DNA from: Pseudomonas sp. GL-B-19
GTDB taxonomy: Bacteria; Pseudomonadota; Gammaproteobacteria; Pseudomonadales; Pseudomonadaceae
Direction of reading: 5' to 3'
Length of the DNA stretch: 64,000 bases
Assembly (NCBI RefSeq): GCF_019956415.1
Contig: NZ_JAHBDK010000019.1
Span: 62,001 to 126,000 of the forward strand
Below the pieces are notes generated by a model that saw only the letters and a program-made list of their open reading frames with translations, was not told where the DNA came from and made no database searches. This document shows, in pieces, positions 32,817-41,380 of the stretch (its first letter is position 1; the number at the start of each line of letters is the position of its first letter). A program made the translations under genes and the position numbers.

Positions 32817-32946
32817 CCTGTAGCAGCCTGCGCAGCCTGTGGGAGTGAGCCTGCTCGCGATAGCGGTGTATCAGGCAACACAGCTGTCGACTGACACTCC
32901 GTCATCGCGAGCAGGCTCACTCCCACAGGAGGCTGCGCGCTGCTAC
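32817..32946. repeat. REPIN (inverted REP pair)
   Basis: Two REP units in inverted orientation, GTGGGAGTGAGCCTGCTCGC (from 32839) and its complement (32904-32927), flanked by outer arms reading CCTGTAGCAGCCTGCG and its near complement. It lies between convergent genes. Confidence 0.85.
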
Positions 32947-32955
32947 ACGTTTGCT

Positions 32956-34341
32956 TTAGATCGCGTGGCCCAACGCGGCATAGCACTCTTCAACCGAACG
33001 CCGCTGCGTCTCGGCATACAACCCCAACTCATCAATCGTCGATCGCCCCAGCGCCTGCTCAAACGCCTGCTGGTTCGAATGCACGCCATAGTGGGTTTGC
33101 GCCGCGTCCCCCAGGTTCGACTGGAAAATCCCCGCTGCGCTCACCGGCAGAAAATCCTCATACACCAGCGGTTCAACCCGCAAATAGCCGCCGTCGAGCA
33201 AATCCTCCAGCGACAACGAATCCAGCGCATCCGCCGCCAAGCCTTTTTCCGTCACGAAGTAGCGAAAGTACGCCAGTTCCTGTCGGCGCATACCTTCGTA
33301 TGTGTCAGGAAATTCGCCAAAGTGCTGCACCATCAGTGCGTTGTAGCGTGCGGCATTGGCTTCATTGGGGAAGTCTTTCAACTCGTCCCGTGCGGCATTG
33401 AGCAAACGGTCGTACAGCGCCCGACCTTTAGGCGTCAGCGCGGCGCCACGTTGCTCGATTTCGCCGAAGCGCGCGCTGTGACTGCCTCGGGTTTTAGCTT
33501 GATCGGTGAAGGCAACCGGCTCGTCCAGCGCCTTGAAACTGGTCTGGCGCAGCAGAATCGGGCACTGACGGCGAGGTGGGCCTTCGATCACCGCTTTGGG
33601 GGTGATGCCGTGGGCGGGCATTTGTGCCTGGACGATGTCGATGTCCAATGTGCGCGGCGTCAGGTGGTTGATGTGCGGGCCTTTGAAGGCCACGACGTCA
33701 GCGATCAGGCGATGCTGGGCACTGAGTTTCTGGTATTGCTCGGCAGTGACGGTGGCGCTGTGGTGCCAGCGGAAGGTTTCCAGCGCCTGTTCGACGAAGT
33801 GCTGCGCCTCGTCTTCGGTAAGACCGCCCTCGGTTTCAGCACGCTCGATCAGGGTCAGCGCTGCCGCGGTAAAGATCTGGCGTTTATCCAGCACCGACTG
33901 AGCGAACGCGCGCAGTTCCAGGTCTTCAATCAGTTCCAGGCGCAGCAGCGAGGTGAACACGCGAAAAGGGCTGACCTGCAACGCCGCTTCGTGCACCGCG
34001 CGAAACGCCGTGGAATGCACCGGCACGCCGGCCGGGGTCAGGTCGTAATAACCCACCGGTTGCATGCCCATCACCGCGAACAAACGGGCGAGGGTGGCCA
34101 GTTCTGTGGCAGTACCGACGCGGATGGCACCGTGACGTTCAAGGTCCAGGCGCTCGATTTCACCGGTGCTGTTCAACTGGCGGGCGATCTGCGGGTCGTT
34201 GTCCAGCACGTATTGGTTGGTCTGCTCCACCAGCTCCATGAGCGCGCCGTACAACGGCACTTCTTCGCGGTACATGTCGGACATCGCTTTGGAGAAGCGT
34301 TGGCGGATCAGGTCAGGGCTGACGAAGCGTGGCTGGCTCAT
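32956..34341 (-). CDS. hglS: 2-oxoadipate dioxygenase/decarboxylase (HglS, DUF1338 family)
   Basis: A 461-residue protein of the DUF1338/YdcJ family. The characterised Pseudomonas putida member HglS is an Fe(II)-dependent enzyme that turns 2-oxoadipate into D-2-hydroxyglutarate in D-lysine catabolism. Seen here are the N-terminal FVSPDLIRQRFSKAMSDMYR, a histidine-rich PVHSTAFRAVHEAAL segment and the family motif GPHINHLTPRTLDID, which belong to the metal site. ATG 34341 is natural. No other lysine genes adjoin, so the link to the pathway rests on family membership. Confidence 0.87.
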   Translation of the reverse strand: MSQPRFVSPDLIRQRFSKAMSDMYREEVPLYGALMELVEQTNQYVLDNDPQIARQLNSTGEIERLDLERHGAIRVGTATELATLARLFAVMGMQPVGYYDLTPAGVPVHSTAFRAVHEAALQVSPFRVFTSLLRLELIEDLELRAFAQSVLDKRQIFTAAALTLIERAETEGGLTEDEAQHFVEQALETFRWHHSATVTAEQYQKLSAQHRLIADVVAFKGPHINHLTPRTLDIDIVQAQMPAHGITPKAVIEGPPRRQCPILLRQTSFKALDEPVAFTDQAKTRGSHSARFGEIEQRGAALTPKGRALYDRLLNAARDELKDFPNEANAARYNALMVQHFGEFPDTYEGMRRQELAYFRYFVTEKGLAADALDSLSLEDLLDGGYLRVEPLVYEDFLPVSAAGIFQSNLGDAAQTHYGVHSNQQAFEQALGRSTIDELGLYAETQRRSVEECYAALGHAI

Positions 34342-34459
34342 GAAAAAATTCCTGGCGCGGTGACGTAAAGGATGTGCGAAAAGATCGCAGCCTTCAGCGC
34401 CGCCGACAAACGAAGAATCTTACGAACTTCATTCTGCCAAGGACTGCTTCGCCGCCGGA

Positions 34460-34612
34460 CCTGTAGCAGCTGACGAGCAGCGCGAGGCTGCGTTCGGCTG
34501 CGAAGCAGTCGTAAACCCTGAAAACGCGGTTTAACTGAAAAACCACAGCGTCTGACTTCACGACGGCTTCGCAGCCGAACGCAGCCTCGCGCTGCTCGTC
34601 AGCTGCTACAGG
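34460..34612. repeat. Long REPIN of a second REP family
   Basis: A 52-base arm (34460-34511) beginning CCTGTAGCAGCTGACGAGCA pairs with 34561-34612 with a single mismatch across a 49-base spacer. The repeat core GAGGCTGCGTTCGGCTGCGA differs from the GTGGGAGCGAGCC type elsewhere in the window. It fills the space between two minus-strand genes. Confidence 0.85.
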
Positions 34613-34617
34613 GGGGG

Positions 34618-35565
34618 TTATAGGTGGGAGCGGCTTTCGGTGCGCAGCGATCCCAGGAACTCCCGATACAGTCGCGCAGTATTGGCGGGCTGTTCGACCA
34701 TCGGCATGTGGCCACTGTGATCCCAGATATGCACCCGCAAATCGACGATGCCTTTGCTCCAGACCGCCACACTGCTGACGTCGATCAAACGGTCCTTGTG
34801 CCCCCACAGCAACAGCGCCGGGCACTTGATGTCGGCCAGTTTCGGCTCCATCGGCGGGCTGGCGCGAAAGTCGTTGAAGATTTCTTCCAGTTCATCGCGG
34901 CTTTGCTCATAGCGATGGGCAAAGGCGTCCAGCACCACGCCGGGCACCCACGGCGGTTCGGCCATGGTCATGGCGTAGAAGTGTCGAAACTCCTCCCGTG
35001 AGTGAATCAGAAACGGGTTATGTCCCTTGGCCAAATGCCGCTCCAGATCACTGGCCTCGGGCGCGGTGACCCCGGCCGGGTCGATCAGCGCCACGGAGGC
35101 GATCCGGTCCGGGTACGTGGCCGCCAGCCACGCCGCGATGTAACCGCCCATTGAGTTGCCGATCACGTGCACCTTCTCGACTCCGCAGACATCCAGCAAC
35201 TGGATCATCCGTTTGGCTTGCAGTGGGATGTCATAGCCGCCGCCGGCCTTGAAGCCGGTTTCGCCATGCCCGGCAATGTCCGGAATGATGACCCGATAAT
35301 TGCCGACAAAGTGCCGGGCGAAGCGCAGCCAGAGGTTTTTGTCGGCGCTGTAGCCGTGCAGCATCAGCACACTGCTGGACGCCTCATACGGCCCGCCTTG
35401 CCATGTCGAGACGGTCATCTCGTTAATGGGCACGACGATTTTGTGCAGCCGATACAGCTTGGCTTCAATGGCCATGTTCAAGTCATACAGCCAATAACCG
35501 ATGGCCGGATAGTTCAACCAGCTCCAGGCCACGACAACCGCGATAATGACAACGAATAGAAGCAT
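34618..35565 (-). CDS. Membrane-anchored alpha/beta hydrolase
   Basis: A 315-residue alpha/beta-fold hydrolase with an N-terminal membrane helix (LLFVVIIAVVVAWSWL). The oxyanion region is LMLHGYSADKN, the nucleophile is S138 in GNSMGG, and a late histidine lies in WDHSGHMPMVEQP. This layout fits esterases and monoacylglycerol-lipase-like enzymes. GGAAG precedes ATG 35565. It lies 22 bases behind the flavin monooxygenase gene. The pairing suggests oxidation of a ketone to an ester followed by hydrolysis, which is inference. Confidence 0.85.
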   Translation of the reverse strand: MLLFVVIIAVVVAWSWLNYPAIGYWLYDLNMAIEAKLYRLHKIVVPINEMTVSTWQGGPYEASSSVLMLHGYSADKNLWLRFARHFVGNYRVIIPDIAGHGETGFKAGGGYDIPLQAKRMIQLLDVCGVEKVHVIGNSMGGYIAAWLAATYPDRIASVALIDPAGVTAPEASDLERHLAKGHNPFLIHSREEFRHFYAMTMAEPPWVPGVVLDAFAHRYEQSRDELEEIFNDFRASPPMEPKLADIKCPALLLWGHKDRLIDVSSVAVWSKGIVDLRVHIWDHSGHMPMVEQPANTARLYREFLGSLRTESRSHL

Positions 35566-35587
35566 CGGATGACTTCCTTTAACGTGA

Positions 35588-37042
35588 TCAGGACAGGATG
35601 TGGTCGGCGGGTTTCAAGGCCCGAGTCAAACGGTGATAGCTGAAACTGAACCCCGGAAACATGGCAATCACATGACCGCTCTTGCTTTGGTACCAACTGT
35701 GGCACCCTCCGGACTTCCATACGGTGCGCTCCATTTCACGGTGGATCATTTCAGTGTAGGTACGTTCCGCTTCGGCGCGTACTTCAATGCTGCGTAAACC
35801 TTGGGCTTTTAACGTACGGATGCAGTCGAGGATGTAATTCATCTGTGACTCGATGATAAACAGCGCCGAGGTGTGGCCAATGCCGGTGTTGGGGCCGGTG
35901 ACGATAAACAGGTTCGGGAAGTCGGGCAGGCTGGTACCCAGATAAGCCCGGGGATACTGCGCCCAGACGTCCTTGAGTTGCGTGCCGTGTTTGCCGGTGA
36001 CCGGGTAGGAAATCACCCCGTCGGTGGCGTCGTAACCGGTGGACCAGACGATCAGGTCGAGGTCGATGTGCTGGCCATCCTGAGTGACGATGCCGGTTTC
36101 ATCGATGGCGGTGATGCCCTGCTCGCGACTGTGCAACGTCACGTTGGGGCGGCCCAGTGCCGGGTAGTAGGTGCTGGAGATCAGCACGCGTTTGCAGCCG
36201 ATGGTGAAGTCCGGTGTCAGTTTTTGGCGTAATTGGGGGTCAGGCACCTGACGCTTGAGGAAGCGCAGGGCGTGTTGCTGGACCATGTGGATCGCCGGTT
36301 TCGAGTATTTGAAGGCAATCACCCGGGTTTCGAACTGCCAGTAGATCATCCAGCGCAGCAGTTTGTAGGCCGGTTTCAGCCCCAGCAGCCAGCGCTGGAA
36401 CGGGCCAAACGCGCGATCGCCCCTTGGCAGCACCCAGTGCGGCGTGCGTTGAAACACGTGCAGGTGCTCGACGTCCGGGGCAATCGCCGGGATGACCTGC
36501 GCGGCACTGGCACCACTGCCGATGATGGCCACGCGTTTTTGCCGGTAATCGTAGGCATGGTCCCAGTTGTTGGTGTGAAAGGTCTTGCCCTGAAAGCGTT
36601 CCATGCCCTCGAAGTGCGGGACGACCGGTTGGCTCAACGGCCCCGTCGCGTTAATCAGAAACTGCGCGTAAAACGTGCCTTTGCTGCCGGTGTGCACTGC
36701 CCAGCGTTTGCTGGCGTCATCCCATTCGATGCGTTCGACATTGGCTTGCAGTTCGACCTTGTCGCGCAGGCCGAAGTGTTCCACCACGTGCTGGGTGTAG
36801 CGGTGCAGTTCCGCCTGTTCGGCGAACATTTGCGTCCAGCGATAGGGCGCAAAGGACAGCGAATACAGCGGCGAAGGCACATCCACCGCCGCGCCGGGGT
36901 AGGTGTTCTGGCACCAGGTGCCGCCGAAAAAGTCCCGCCGTTCCAGCAGGCGAAAATCGTCGATACCGTTTTTTAGCAAATTGATCGCCGCGCACTGACC
37001 GCCAAAACCACTGCCGATGATCAACACTTGAAAAGTCTGCAT
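35588..37042 (-). CDS. Flavin-containing monooxygenase, Baeyer-Villiger type
   Basis: A 484-residue FAD/NADPH-dependent monooxygenase. It has the first Rossmann motif GSGFGGQCAAINLLKNG, the class signature FQGKTFHTNNWDH (FxGxxxHxxxW) and a second Rossmann motif VAIIGSGASAAQV. This places it among Baeyer-Villiger monooxygenases and related FMOs, which insert oxygen into ketones. ATG 37042 follows AAGGAGA. It is co-transcribed with the downstream alpha/beta hydrolase. The substrate is not predictable; related enzymes in Pseudomonas act on alkanones or aryl ketones. Confidence 0.9.
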   Translation of the reverse strand: MQTFQVLIIGSGFGGQCAAINLLKNGIDDFRLLERRDFFGGTWCQNTYPGAAVDVPSPLYSLSFAPYRWTQMFAEQAELHRYTQHVVEHFGLRDKVELQANVERIEWDDASKRWAVHTGSKGTFYAQFLINATGPLSQPVVPHFEGMERFQGKTFHTNNWDHAYDYRQKRVAIIGSGASAAQVIPAIAPDVEHLHVFQRTPHWVLPRGDRAFGPFQRWLLGLKPAYKLLRWMIYWQFETRVIAFKYSKPAIHMVQQHALRFLKRQVPDPQLRQKLTPDFTIGCKRVLISSTYYPALGRPNVTLHSREQGITAIDETGIVTQDGQHIDLDLIVWSTGYDATDGVISYPVTGKHGTQLKDVWAQYPRAYLGTSLPDFPNLFIVTGPNTGIGHTSALFIIESQMNYILDCIRTLKAQGLRSIEVRAEAERTYTEMIHREMERTVWKSGGCHSWYQSKSGHVIAMFPGFSFSYHRLTRALKPADHILS

Positions 37043-37234
37043 GGGTCTCCTTTTTTATGGTTATTGATTGAACCCTCTCTTCATGTATAGCCAAACATTG
37101 ACGACTCGCGTGGTGGCAATAGCCTGGTATTCAGCCCGCTCGCCAGTGATGGCTATTTAACGTCGCCCTGATAGACTCTCAACGCACCTGCAACCCCGGT
37201 GTTATCAAGTTCCGTTCAGTGGCGCAGAGGCCCT

Positions 37235-38305
37235 ATGGAAAATTCGGGAGGGAAAGGACTTTCATTGGCCAGGAGGCTCTATGCATCGCGAACCTTGGGC
37301 CTGGCCTTGGGTTTGTTGTGCGTGAGCGCGGCGATGTACCCACTCGACCCGGCGCCGTGGGTGTGGGGGCTGATGGTGTTCAACGGCGTGTTATGGCCGC
37401 ACGTTGCCTATCAGTGGGCGCGACGGGCAAAGGTGCCGTTTCACGCCGAGCACCGCAACATCCTGGTGGATGCCTTTCTCGGTGGTTTCTGGGTGGCGGC
37501 CATGCAATTTAATCCGCTACCCAGCGTTGCAACGCTGTCGATGATGGCAATGAACAATGTCGCCATCGGCGGCTTGCGTTTCCTGTTAGTAGGCTTCGCC
37601 GCGCAGATTCTCGGGATGGGGGTTGGAGGGCTGGTGTTTACCCCGACCTTCATCCCGTCGACGACACCGTTGCAAATGTTCGCCTGCATGCCCCTGCTGA
37701 TCGTGTATCCCCTGACGCTGGGCTGGCTCTGCTTTCGTCAGGCCACCACCCTTGGCCGGCAAAAGCGCGAGTTGCTGGCCCTGAGCCGCACCGACAGCCT
37801 GACCGGCCTGTTGAACCATGGCGCCTGGAAGGACCAACTGGAAGTCGAATTCCAGCGTTGCCAACGCGAGCAGGGCGGGGCGATTGCACTGATCGACATC
37901 GACCATTTCAAAACCATCAATGACACCTATGGTCACGTCGCCGGGGATATTGTGTTGCGCCAGCTGAGCAAGATGCTCAAGCAGAACCTGCGCGCCACCG
38001 ATGTTGCCGGGCGTTATGGCGGCGACGAGTTCTGCGTGATCCTGCCCGGCATGCCGTTGAACAGCGCCGCCGCAACGATGGAAGCCTTGCGCGACCGTTT
38101 TGCCTCGTTAGGTTACGAGCAGAGTCCAGGGTTGAAGGTCAGCTTGAGCATTGGTCTGGCAGCGTTTGACCCGACGCATACCGACGCAACCTTGTGGCTT
38201 AACGATGCGGATCAAGCGTTGTATGAAGCCAAGACCACGGGGCGCAATCGGGTGATTTGCCGCATCAATGGCACGCCCTGTCACGAACTGCTCGATCCCG
38301 TCTGA
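37235..38305 (+). CDS. Diguanylate cyclase with MASE2-type membrane sensor
   Basis: A 356-residue protein. Residues 1-170 form a multi-helix membrane domain beginning LARRLYASRTLGLALGLL, typical of MASE2. The GGDEF domain follows from about 180, with GGDEF at 262-266, so it should make cyclic di-GMP. RATD at 253-256, five residues before GGDEF, is a complete product-inhibition I-site. The overall plan equals AdrA/DgcC, which activate cellulose and biofilm production. ATG 37235 precedes the sensor; a strong AGGAGG near 37271 serves only an out-of-frame ATG. Monocistronic. Confidence 0.92.
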   Translation: MENSGGKGLSLARRLYASRTLGLALGLLCVSAAMYPLDPAPWVWGLMVFNGVLWPHVAYQWARRAKVPFHAEHRNILVDAFLGGFWVAAMQFNPLPSVATLSMMAMNNVAIGGLRFLLVGFAAQILGMGVGGLVFTPTFIPSTTPLQMFACMPLLIVYPLTLGWLCFRQATTLGRQKRELLALSRTDSLTGLLNHGAWKDQLEVEFQRCQREQGGAIALIDIDHFKTINDTYGHVAGDIVLRQLSKMLKQNLRATDVAGRYGGDEFCVILPGMPLNSAAATMEALRDRFASLGYEQSPGLKVSLSIGLAAFDPTHTDATLWLNDADQALYEAKTTGRNRVICRINGTPCHELLDPV

Positions 38306-38321
38306 CCCTTCACCGCAGATC

Positions 38322-38415
38322 CCCTGTAGGAGTGAGCCTGCTCGCGATGGCGGCTGTTCATCCAACAACTCTGCCAGCTGATCCACCGCCATCGCGAGCA
38401 GGCTCACTCCCACAA
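38322..38415. repeat. REPIN (inverted REP pair)
   Basis: CCCTGTAGGAGTGAGCCTGC with CTCGCGATGGCGG (38322-38353) and its complement (38386-38415), separated by 32 bases, lie just behind the cyclase gene. Confidence 0.85.
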
Positions 38416-38580
38416 GCATTTGCGGCGATTGATCTGGCTCATTCAGTGGCGCACAACTTTCCAAGACGTTTCCTACAACGTACCCTGTTGCCGCGTTTCG
38501 GTATCGACCCCTATAGTTCGGGCTCGCGGAAAACTCTGCGAACGACCTTGGCCGGTCGAGTTTAGGAACGCAAAACGTCC

Positions 38581-38623
38581 ATAACACCATTTCAGGCGCG
38601 TTGTGCCTGAAATGGTGTGTTAT
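38581..38623. promoter_or_regulatory. 17-bp inverted repeat before the structured leader
   Basis: ATAACACCATTTCAGGC (38581-38597) pairs with the stretch ending 38623 across a 7-base loop; the match is complete except for one bulged G. It touches the structured RNA that follows. It may be an operator or the end of an upstream transcript; no T run is present. Confidence 0.55.
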
Positions 38624-38696
38624 GGCGGCTGTGCGTGGGACACCTTCGGGTGTGCCGGTTTCCTATACCCGGTCGGCCAACCCGCGTACAGCTGCC
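38624..38696 (+). ncRNA. Structured leader RNA, three-way junction
   Basis: The closing helix pairs GGCGGCTGT (38624-38632) with ACAGCTGCC (38688-38696), nine pairs, and stacks on GCGTGGG (38633-38639) with CCCGCGT (38681-38687), seven pairs including GU. Inside are an ACACC-TTCG-GGTGT hairpin with a UUCG tetraloop (38640-38653) and a GCCGG/CCGGT hairpin (38654-38658 with 38669-38673). It ends 54 bases before the ATG of the small gene at 38751. This reads as a cis-acting leader RNA; function unknown. Confidence 0.6.
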
Positions 38697-38750
38697 ACCT
38701 CTTTTCGCTTGGCCGCGAACGGTGGAAGCTCTATTAATAGGAGTTCACAC

Positions 38751-39053
38751 ATGCACGACCAAGTTATGCCCCGTTACCTCCCCATCGACACCTACGACGC
38801 CGAAAACCCGGTGCTCTTCATCAATACCCACAAAGAACTCAGCGACCTCGCAGCCTGCGCGGCGCATCGCTTCACGGTGGTTCGTGATCTGGCGGACACC
38901 TTGTCCAGCCTTGGCCTCAAAGGCATATCAGACTGTGATCTGACGCGGGTGACCGGGGCGGTGCATCTGCTGATGCGCGAAGGGTGCGCGATTCTGGACG
39001 TGATCCGGGCGCGGGCGTTGCAGCGGGAGGAGGGGTTCAAGGCTGCTGTTTAG
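38751..39053 (+). CDS. Small Pseudomonas protein behind a structured leader
   Basis: A 100-residue protein without known function, related in pattern to the protein at 12355-12624: RYLPIDTYD, LFINTHKELSDLA, FTVVRDLADTLSS and the C-terminal MREGCAILDVIRARA. ATG 38751 follows TAGGAGT at ideal spacing; the open frame reaches further upstream but through the structured leader. Probably cytoplasmic and helical. Expression is likely controlled through the folded leader RNA at 38624-38696. Confidence 0.7.
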   Translation: MHDQVMPRYLPIDTYDAENPVLFINTHKELSDLAACAAHRFTVVRDLADTLSSLGLKGISDCDLTRVTGAVHLLMREGCAILDVIRARALQREEGFKAAV

Positions 39054-39071
39054 CGGTGTTGCAACCGGCCC

Positions 39072-39180
39072 CTTCGCGAGCAGGTCGAATCGTCGCACCG
39101 TCGCTCCCACAGGGGAATTGTGAACACCGCAAATCCAATGTGGGAGCGACGGTGCGACGATTCGACCTGCTCGCGATGGC
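39072..39180. repeat. REPIN with extended arms
   Basis: A 42-base arm (39072-39114) reading CTTCGCGAGCAGGTCGAATC and onward pairs with 39139-39180 almost perfectly. The arm is a variant (GCGACGGTGCGACGATTCGA) of the common REP type, placed between the convergent genes at 38751 and 39217. Confidence 0.85.
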
Positions 39181-39216
39181 GTCATGACAGGTAATACAGC
39201 TAAACCTGTTGAGCCA

Positions 39217-40086
39217 TCACTCCTTCACACGCATAAACTCTTCAGCCCAGCGAATGTAATCCTCAGGCTGCGTATAGGTATGCGTCAGTTCCGTAGCGCT
39301 CAAGTCCGAGGCTTGGGTAAAGATCTGCCGTTGCTCGCGCAAGCTGTCGTACGTCGCCTTGATCGCCGCGAAGTAAGCACCATGACCGTCAATGGTCACC
39401 CGCACGCCCAGTTCGGCCAGGCGTTTGTCGTCGCGCAGCGCCGGGTTGCCATAGGTGACCAGCATCAGCGGCACGCTCAGGTGTTCGGCGATTTTTTCCA
39501 GTTGGTCAAAGTCCTGCACGCCCACCATGCAGATCCCGTCTGCGCCGGCAGCTTGGTATTGCTGGGTGCGGTTGATGATTTCCTGGATGGGCAGGATGCC
39601 GGCGTTGGTGCGGGCGATGATCGCCATTTCCGAATCAACCCGGGCTTCCAGCGCTGCGCGGATCTTGCCGACGCCTTCCGCGACGCCGATCAGGTCGGTG
39701 GATTTACGGCCGAATTGCGCCGGCAACAAGGTGTCTTCGATGGTCAGTGCGGCGATGCCGGCGCGTTCGAGTTCGACGATGGTGCGCATCACGTTGAGTG
39801 CGTTGCCGTAGCCATGGTCGGCGTCTGCGATGACCGGCAATTGTGCGACACGACCGATGCGTGTGGCCTGTTCGGCGAACTCGCTGAGGGTGATCAACGC
39901 AAAGTCGGGAGCGCCCAGCACCTGCAACGATGCAACGGAGCCGCCCAGAATCCCCACTTCAAAACCCAGGTCAGCCGCAATGCGGGCCGACATCGGGTCG
40001 AAGACCGAAGCCGTGTGGTAACAGGTGTTGGAAGCGAACAGTTCGCGAAAGTTACGACGCAAATCTTGATGGGAAAGCCTGGACAT
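39217..40086 (-). CDS. Oxaloacetate decarboxylase-type enzyme of the ICL/PEP mutase family
   Basis: A 289-residue protein of the isocitrate lyase/PEP mutase superfamily. The metal-site motif is DADHGYGN at 88-95, with [15 protein letters not shown] after it and [20 protein letters not shown] late. Length and sequence fit the Pseudomonas aeruginosa PA4872 type, shown to decarboxylate oxaloacetate. ATG 40086 ([13 protein letters not shown]) matches that family's start; an upstream start at 40137 adds an unrelated tail. It lies downstream of the aruFG-like operon but about 200 bases away with a REP between, so a separate transcript is likely. Confidence 0.85.
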   Translation of the reverse strand: MSRLSHQDLRRNFRELFASNTCYHTASVFDPMSARIAADLGFEVGILGGSVASLQVLGAPDFALITLSEFAEQATRIGRVAQLPVIADADHGYGNALNVMRTIVELERAGIAALTIEDTLLPAQFGRKSTDLIGVAEGVGKIRAALEARVDSEMAIIARTNAGILPIQEIINRTQQYQAAGADGICMVGVQDFDQLEKIAEHLSVPLMLVTYGNPALRDDKRLAELGVRVTIDGHGAYFAAIKATYDSLREQRQIFTQASDLSATELTHTYTQPEDYIRWAEEFMRVKE

Positions 40087-40229
40087 ACGAGTTCCACCAC
40101 TGCAATTGGAATGGAAGGGCTTGAGCAAAAGTGTCAACGCCGAAAGAACAAAAGGCTATCACGCGGACGATGAGAAGATGATGACGAATTAACAATGGCT
40201 TAACTCGAATCCTCGGCGCAACGCTAACC

Positions 40230-40272
40230 CTTGTAGCAGCTGCCGAAGGCTGCGTCCGAGTGCGCAGCACTC
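40230..40272. repeat. Single REP-like element
   Basis: TTGTAGCAGCTGCCGAAGGC followed by TGCGTCCGAGTGCGCAGCAC is a single unit related to the REPIN at 34460, placed between the oxaloacetate-decarboxylase-type gene and aruG. Confidence 0.6.
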
Positions 40273-40284
40273 GCCATCAGACGT

Positions 40285-41319
40285 TTACGCAGCAACAGCC
40301 TGCTGCTGTTGATTGAGCAACGGCACCCCACGCACCGAGCTGCCGGGTTGCAGTTGCAGGCGTTTGGCGGTGAGGCGGTCGACAACCAGGCTGTTGCCGA
40401 CCATTCGCGCCTGGCCGGCGGTAATGCGGCAGTTTTCCAGGCGGCGGTTATAGATCAGCCACACCGGCGCCTGTTCGTCGGGCGTGCCAATGGCCAGTAC
40501 CAGCGCCTGGCTGTCGCGCACGGTGCGGATTTTCGACACGGGAGCCTCAATCACCGGCCCAGCGTCGAAAATATCGATGTAACCCTTATGGGCAAACCCC
40601 TCGGCATTGAGGATTTTCATTGCCGACTCCGTGTTCGGGTGTGCTTTGCCAATCACGGCCTGGGCCTGTTCGGTCAGCAGGCAGGTATAGAGCGGTTGGC
40701 GCGGCATCAGTTCGGCGATGAATGATTTGCTGCCCAGCCCCGACAGATGATCGGCGTGGCTGAACTCCATCTTGAAAAAGTGCCGGCCCAGGCTGTCCCA
40801 GAACGGCGAACAACCCTGCTCGTCGGCACTGCCACGCAGTTCGGCGATGAGCTTGTCGCCGAACAGTTGCGGGAACTCGGCGACAAACAGCAGGCGCGCC
40901 AGCGACAGTAAGCGACCATTTGTACCTTGGCGTTGATCGTGTTGCAGAAACAGCGAGCAGAGTTGCGATTGGCCGGTCATTTCGTTGTTCAGAAACAAGG
41001 TCGGAATCTGCCGCTCAATCCCCAGGTCCGGCGAAGCGCTGACGGTTAGCCCGACCCGATAGTTGTACCAGGGGTCGCGCAGGCCTACGGCACCGGCCAA
41101 TGCACTGATGCCGACCACGTGCTGATCGTCATCCTCGAGCACAAACAGGTAATCGGCATCCGCACGCTCGACCTGTTCGGCGAAGGTCCGCTGGGCCCAG
41201 CGCACCCGGTGCGCCAGGCGTTCCTCATTGGCCGGCAGGGTGGTGAACCCGGGGCCGGCTTGTTGCACCAGATCCATCAAGGCAGGCAGGTCAGTGACGC
41301 TAACCGGGCGGACAATCAT
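40285..41319 (-). CDS. aruG: Arginine/ornithine N-succinyltransferase beta-type subunit
   Basis: A 344-residue member of the AstA family, beta (AruG) type. In the arginine succinyltransferase pathway AruF and AruG together put succinyl from succinyl-CoA onto arginine or ornithine. Family motifs are MIVRPVSVTDLPALMDLVQQ, GFTTLPANEERLAHRV, YLFVLEDDD, PWYNYRVGLTVSAS, GCSPFWDSLGRHFFKMEFS and GYIDIFDAGP. The usual partners astC, astD, astB and astE are absent here; instead it closes an operon with a glutamine-synthetase-like ligase and a permease. It may be a paralogue acting on a different amine. The assignment to the family is firm, the substrate is not. Confidence 0.85.
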   Translation of the reverse strand: MIVRPVSVTDLPALMDLVQQAGPGFTTLPANEERLAHRVRWAQRTFAEQVERADADYLFVLEDDDQHVVGISALAGAVGLRDPWYNYRVGLTVSASPDLGIERQIPTLFLNNEMTGQSQLCSLFLQHDQRQGTNGRLLSLARLLFVAEFPQLFGDKLIAELRGSADEQGCSPFWDSLGRHFFKMEFSHADHLSGLGSKSFIAELMPRQPLYTCLLTEQAQAVIGKAHPNTESAMKILNAEGFAHKGYIDIFDAGPVIEAPVSKIRTVRDSQALVLAIGTPDEQAPVWLIYNRRLENCRITAGQARMVGNSLVVDRLTAKRLQLQPGSSVRGVPLLNQQQQAVAA

Positions 41320-41380
41320 AATGCTGCTCCTTCTTCGTACCTGTTCGTGCGCTGTCGTTGGGCGCGGGGCCGGATGGTGC

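Noticed and set aside
32839..34368. 509-codon plus-strand open frame opposite the 2-oxoadipate dioxygenase gene
   Set aside because: It begins inside a REPIN and mirrors the real gene in its complementary frame.
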